A stretch of DNA of 64,000 bases, taken from assembly GCA_021399445.1 (NCBI GenBank), contig JAJTUQ010000007.1:558001-622000 (forward strand), in the 5' to 3' direction. The DNA is from Xylogone sp. PMI_703. Its lineage: Eukaryota > Ascomycota > Leotiomycetes. Positions 58,434 to 64,000 of the stretch are shown here, one piece after another. The notes under the pieces are model-generated. The model was not told where the DNA came from. It did no database searches and worked only from the letters and a program-made list of their open reading frames with translations. Each line of letters starts with the position of its first letter. The stretch's first letter is position 1. The translations under genes were made by a program, and so were the position numbers.

Positions 58434-60528
58434 AATGCAGAACCCACCAGGGCGGGTCTAATGATCCGATAGTTCACTCAATCGGGACCGCAATACGCAG
58501 CATGGTTGTGTCTTTCTAGAAACTAGCACACGGTGTGTGAAGGTCGTATCTGGTTCCTCATAGCTCCAGACCCCTACTCCGCATTATAATCCTTGTTGGA
58601 AAGCAGAGTATTCCCACACCACGAGAAACAATATGAAAATGTTGGTGGCGGCTTACTGCATCCTGATTCTGATGAGGAGTTTCCAAAAATTTCATGTCAG
58701 TCCAGAAGATGGTGATACTATAGTCTGCGTCGTGACTCGTAGCGAATAAACTCGCATCTCTTAACATATTAGGACACCACCAGCCAGGGACGTGGTAGCG
58801 TCTACTGGGAACCCATCAGCCAGCTCTAGAGTAGCTCATTGGCTATTCCACAGAATCAAAATCCCAGAGGTACGGTCTACACCTCCCATTGGTAAATCAC
58901 AATAATACACAGCTTCTAAATGTGGAACGCTGCACCGGTTGGTTTTCCCCTTCGGTCCGGGCTAGGCGTACAAAGGTTGTTGGAACCAACATCCGCAACG
59001 GACAAAGAAACTAGAAATAATCCTTTTGTGACAATGACAAGTCCCTACCACTTCGCAGCCTTGCCAACACTTATAGCTTTAGATAAACATATATAGCGAG
59101 GCTTCTTGCTAAAATTGCCTTTCAAAGAGGTATCTTATTGCTATTGATCTCCCCAAATTGAAGTCGCGAAAAGCCAATATTAGTTCTCTTGATGAAAGAA
59201 GGAACAATGTCTATCTTTAGCAAGAAAAAGAGGAAACAGACAAAGAAAGAAACATCCAAAACTCACAACCTCCACCCACGCATACACACACACAAGCTAC
59301 TCCGTATATCTCAGGATATATTATAACCACCCACACACGTACTCTATAATGGGAGCAAATATTGGCTTTCCTACCCGTCTATCCGCGAAGAAGATAATCT
59401 AGACCCAGGTTTTGAAATGCAACAAAGTCCTATCTTGTCTTGTAACCCCCCGTTGGGGTGTCTTGCGTTTAATATTTCTGTAGGTTGTGTTACATGCGGG
59501 TCGGGAAGGAGGGGGGAACGATAACAAAGAAATCGATCATTCACGTTTTCGTTGTTTTCTTTAGCTCGACCCACGTTCTGGTTTGGTGTACTCTTTTGGC
59601 GGTTCGGGGCTATTAGTAATATTGCTGAAGGGTGTAGCGGGGCAGGTTGTTGGCTATATGGAAGGTGCTTCTAGGTTATTTACACCTTGCGGGAGTTGAG
59701 TATTTGAAATAGCAATTGATTTTGGATGTGTATGAGGTGACACAGAAACTTTGAATCCTGAATGCTCTAGTATTGGTTAGATTAGATCACCTCCATCATT
59801 TGATTTCGAAACGAGAATAGTTCCAAGATATACAATACTGAGAATACATGTAACCGCGATCAGTTTGGATATTCTTGATTGAAATGTTGTTTTCAATTAT
59901 GTCTTAAACCCCGCGTTCTATCAATTTCTCTTACTGAAATACCGAATCTAATAGCTAAGAGTTAGAGAATACAATCTAGTACCCTTTTAGATGACATTAT
60001 TATCATTATCATTACTATTATTACAGGCATAAGCTATTCCTTCTCGATTTAGCTCGTCTTCTCAGACAAGGCTCCCCAGTGATTGGATGCGTCCCAACAC
60101 GCAATGCAGCTGAACCATCGATCTAACAAAATGAAAATCCATTCATAAACTCAGTAAAGGGGGTATCCAGCCCACATAACTCCGGTCTATGCATAGTAAA
60201 AGTATACCTCCTCGGAACCCAAGTAACCAGAAATGCTCCAATAAAGTGCTCTAAGGACGCCAATATTCAACGAATGCAAATTCATGACCCAAAATCAAAT
60301 GCTCCACAACCTTTTCCCTGACTATCATAGAAATAGTAGCTACCTAGTCGTAGCATATACCGTGAAGTGAACTCCTACAGACCTAAAACCGGATACCTAA
60401 AGGTTCTAGAACTGATGCTAGTAGGGCAGGATGGTCGATATGTGCGGCAGTCGAATGAAGATGTTAAACCTTGTAAAGCTGCAACCCATTCTTCGGTATC
60501 CTCTGCTCGCCCAGTTTCTACACTTTTT
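58434..60528. other. gene-free stretch between the S28 and SEC2 regions
   Basis: About 2.1 kb. It contains short AT-rich repeats and one CTACTCCGTAT motif at about 59295. The right part is probably the SEC2 3' region. No supportable gene. Confidence 0.4.
59996..60025 (+). repeat. imperfect ATT/ATC triplet repeat
   Basis: A run of ATTATTATCATTATCATT-type triplets, in gene-free DNA downstream of SEC2. Confidence 0.7.
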
Positions 60529-61322
60529 TCATCTTCCGGGAGCTAATAATCCCTTGACTCTCTCAATCCTTGCCACAGCTCCTTCTAACCGCTCCAACCT
60601 TTTCCGTTTATCCACATCTCTCTTCTCTAAAATCGCGACCCGTTCTTCTAATTTCGCACGTGCTTTCCGCTCGGTTGCAACCATCTCATTAGCCTGCATG
60701 AACAACTGCGCGGATAACTCTTCCAGTTCACCAGATGCTGCGCTCAGCTTAGACTCAGCTGCTGCTCGAAGACTCTGCTCCCGATTCAGAGCAGCAACAA
60801 GATCGTTTGTTGCGGGAACGGCCGCCTGTGCGGGGAGGGGTTTGCGGGAGGTCAAGAAAGAGGAGAGGCGGTTTTGGACGGGGAGGTAGGATGATATACG
60901 ACTCGGACTTGCATTACGTTCGCTCGAAGGTGACGATTGTTGCTGCGGTGAGGAGTGAAGGGGTATGTCGGGTATAGCTTGGCTTTGTTGCGATTGTGAC
61001 TGCCGCTGTTGTTGGCTTCGTAGCTTTTGGATCTCATCTTCGTAGTCTGCCCATCTGTCCACTGCCCAGTATTAGCATGTATGCCAAAGAATACCTGTAT
61101 GTATAAAGCTAAAGTGATTCAGGTGGATGTACCTGCTGCTGTAGCCTTCTGTGTAAGCATGCGGACTTGCGCTTGGAGGTCTTTGATTTGTCTTTGAGCC
61201 TCGAGTAGACTTTCCGATTCGATTTCTGGTAGATCCGTCCCACAGTGAGGACACTGAGGATGGGTAGACAACGTCCCAACAGTCGATGCCTGCGACTCCG
61301 TTATGGTCATTGTTGTAGTCAT
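60529..61322 (-). CDS. SEC2: Sec2-type Rab guanine-nucleotide exchange factor
   Basis: Exons 61133-61322 and 60529-61061 give 240 residues. Sec2 activates the Rab GTPase Sec4 on secretory vesicles. The N-terminal CPHCGTDLPE is a C-x2-C element, followed by coiled coil (EAQRQIKDLQAQVRML) and, over the intron, AAVDRWADYEDEIQKLRSQQ. After a Ser/Gln-rich linker comes the diagnostic Sec2 coiled coil (REQSLRAAAESKL, LSAQLFMQANEMVATERKAR, LEERVAILEKRD). The protein is much shorter than yeast Sec2 (759 residues), as it lacks the long C-terminal tail; other filamentous fungi have short forms too, to my memory. ATG 61322 is the first in frame; an upstream in-frame GTG exists. Confidence 0.85.
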
Positions 61323-64000
61323 GTTGTTCGAGGTCAAGGTCGGGAGACTCTCTTCGAGGCTAGATGGTTTCGCGGGGTTCCGGAGCACACGTGTGATTTG
61401 CCGACTTGCTCGTCGCGATGGAATCCGCCCACTAGATTTTATTGTCCAATACTATCGCCTTTTGTATGATGTTATTTCAGAAGATCCGCGAGCTAGACTA
61501 TGAATTTTGTCCTAGACAACGAGGATTACTGGTGAAGTTTGAAGTGCTTCATACCGAGCGATGGCTGATCCTGCGCCACCTTGTTTCTGCGACACTTCGT
61601 TTACAAGGCACGTAAGAAAACTAAGCGGCACCTGACAGTCATGCTGCAAGACACGCCGAGAGTCCGGGAGTTGTAGATACTGGGAATTTGGAAGATTATT
61701 GCAGTTGCAAGGAGAATCTCAGTTTGTTGAAAGCACGCATGGACATGTGACTTTGAGGGTCTAAGGTGCAATTACTGGGTACAAAGATACCTGGAGCTCG
61801 TGCTGCAACAGAAGGGTCGAGACCGGTCAGTGCTGGATTCACTGTTACCCTTCATCAAGCTAGTTCAGCCCTGCCCGCGCCCATGCAGCAACACCGCTCT
61901 TTCTGAGGTTGGATCTCAATATTCCAGGAGCTGTTCTAAATTAATAAAGTCCTTCTACGACTAGGATCGGCTCCAGGAAGGCTTCTTCTCCGCTGTGTAG
62001 CACGGCATTACGGGAGTGGTTTTGTCTGCCAGTCAGTCGCTGGTGTTGCTTTGGCGCGGTTAGTCATGGAGATGTATCTGCGATGGCTTCAACTATGCAG
62101 CTTCTCTGCCATGGCTGGCCTATGAGGAGTGGAGATTCAGCTATTTGATCCCTGCTATAGCTGATAAGCGCTTTCAAGGCATCGGCACTACTGTAAGACA
62201 TCTCAAGTGCTAGAAAGCATTCTTCCTAGCCTCCCTGCCTCCATCCTTCTCACACGAACAGTTGCAGAATGCGGCACATTTCTCGAAACTTGGACCGGAT
62301 GAACATCACGTGATGGACACAGCGTCTCCGCGGAGCTGTGGTTACGGCAAGGAACGGGTGAGGTTTCTGAGTGCCTTTCTCAAGTCACGGAGTACGGATC
62401 TACCGGGCAAAGGAAGCTGCCTTCCTATGCCTCAGCACGAGCAGTGTGCTCCGAGGTCGGGCTCCACCCATGGTTACGATATTAGCAATCACGGCAGTAC
62501 CTTGCAGATAACCATCAAAGGAGCTGATTATTTCGATTCACGATGAAGCTCCCTTGAGCTTTTGAACAGAAGTAGATTGTGGCAAGATCAAAGTTAACCT
62601 TTAGAGTGCTCCGGATGGCGATCCGCGTCTGCCCCTACATCTTCTTGCCACCACGCAGCGTCATAAGCACATGGTCCCCGGCCAAGCCACAGTTTACGCC
62701 TGGCATTTGAGGCATGAATATCAAGCCAAAGTTATTGGATGTCTGCGCTGCGCGTCTTGCAGGTAATTAGCCCCAACACCAACGCTTACTGTGAACAATG
62801 TCTTCAATACTTTCGTATTTCTCACATAGCACGCTTTTTGGTGTCAGCGCCCGAACTTTTGACTCTCTTTTGAGTCAGGAGTTCGGTTGAAGCAGTTGGC
62901 GGAAGCCGAGAGATGCTGGGCACACCGCAACCGGCAGGCTTCCATTTTCCTCACCGCATACAAACTCCACGGGCTTTCTCCCTTAGGAGATCTGTCGTGT
63001 GCTGTGGACTCTCAGACATACCCTCTATTCCGTACCAGTACCCTCCATATTGACGTAACCTAAAAAGGTGCCGACCGCATCCCACCCAATTCTCAACACA
63101 TCAATTCCTCCGATCTTTGAAGGGAATCGTTGAGTCTGTGACTTGCCCGCCTTACCCGACTTCTCCATGCGGCCGGCTACAGAAGGAGCAAAGGCTACCG
63201 GCGACGCCAAGTCATGCGATGAGTCGTTAGAGGGGCTTAATAACAACGGCGATGGGAGATAAATGCTGCCCAAGAGCAAAGTTTGTCTGATGAACACTGG
63301 GCATTTGGCTAACAGTCAGAATCGTACAGGACCGTAGCACATTACTGGCAGTCCAGCAGTGCTCCCAGCACAGTAGTCTTGTAGCATCTGTGGTACTGTA
63401 GGATCACTAGCAGATTATGGGGTAGGGTGACATGTGGATGAACATCCCCCACGTTGTGAGAGATCGGGGGCGAAACCCGACCTGTTGTGCTTGGGCTCAG
63501 CGACATGTTGAGAGGCGCCTTGCCTCGGTGGTTTAGCTGAGTCGTCGAGAAAGAGGAACAGTGTGGGTGATGCTGAGAAGATATACCAATCAATGATGGG
63601 TCCGAAGCATCGTCTATGGCGGCCTTGTGCTCAATCTCATGCCGGGCTTTGCTTTTTCGTACAACAGATGTTATATGCAGATTAATAAGAGCGGGTGAGC
63701 CTTGAGTCGCCGACGCCCAACACCGAGTGAATGTTCGAACTGTCTGCCCTCTGCTTCGTTCAGCAATGCTCTGTGGGTTGGGATCATCTCTTTCTGTTGC
63801 TGCCGAGTTGGCCTTTTCTTTGTTCTGAGAGTTGGAATGGAGAGTACAGCGCTGTACTGTCTCAACTGTATCATAAGAATATCCTCATCGTAATCGCTGA
63901 GGCTAACCAGAAACCGTAGAAGAATCCGGTGGTGAAGCGAACTGAAACGTACAGTAATCTGGCAAACGCGACAGGCCCGGTCGTGTGCTGCGTTGCGGCG
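61323..64000. other. 2.7-kb stretch without a recognised gene
   Basis: The frames present (such as 62262-62546 and 63025-63297) are short, lack clear splice sites and resemble no family I know. An ACGGAGTACGG motif occurs at about 62393. It holds the SEC2 promoter on its left. It could contain decayed mobile DNA or the edge of a gene outside the window; I cannot tell. Confidence 0.4.

Overview
The window is nuclear DNA of a filamentous ascomycete (Pezizomycotina; a leotiomycete is my weak guess). Genes are split by short GT-AG introns, mostly 45-75 nt, with CTAAC/CTAAT-type branch sites and CAG/TAG acceptors. The recognisable proteins are eukaryotic housekeeping proteins in their fungal form. 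There is no rRNA, CRISPR, phage or bacterial-type operon, and I recognised no tRNA. Exon coordinates were read by eye from splice signals and reading-frame continuity, with no transcript or homology search.

Layout. 0-9 kb: partial NOSIP-type gene (-), small gene with a duplicated first exon (+), tafazzin TAZ1 (+), PDX2/SNO-type glutaminase (-), acyltransferase SLC1 (+), calycin-like protein (-). 9-20 kb: RNase T2 (-), orphan ORF (+), F-box-like protein (-), ERS1/cystinosin (+), three consecutive small Cys/His proteins (-), DUG3 (-). 20-31 kb: MGM1/OPA1 (+), ZRG17-type zinc transporter (-), two-TM membrane protein (+), EBP2 (+), MKT1 (-). 32-41 kb: 2OG-Fe(II) dioxygenase (+), PUS4 (-), RFTS-domain heterochromatin-type protein (+), MUB1/SamB MYND protein (-). 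Then a 4.1-kb gene-free stretch. 45-61 kb: ASE1 (-), CSN5 (+), mitochondrial glutamyl-tRNA synthetase (-), YDJ1-type DnaJ (+), ribosomal protein eL32 (+), secreted S28 serine peptidase (-), Sec2-type Rab GEF (-). I see no convincing gene after 61.3 kb.

The genes do not form a pathway or secondary-metabolite cluster. Themes recur: membrane lipid and mitochondrial maintenance (TAZ1, SLC1, MGM1), translation and ribosome biogenesis (EBP2, eL32, PUS4, MSE1, MKT1), and cullin/ubiquitin regulation (CSN5, MUB1, an RFTS protein of the Raf2 kind). Many neighbours are head to head over short shared promoters.

The least explained items are the run of three C-x8/9-C-x-H small proteins at 14.8-17.0 kb, the duplicated first exon at 1.4-1.7 kb, the RFTS plus C2H2-like protein at 35.8-37.8 kb, and a TACTCCGT-like motif in gene-free DNA. 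I do not see a clearly new multi-gene system.
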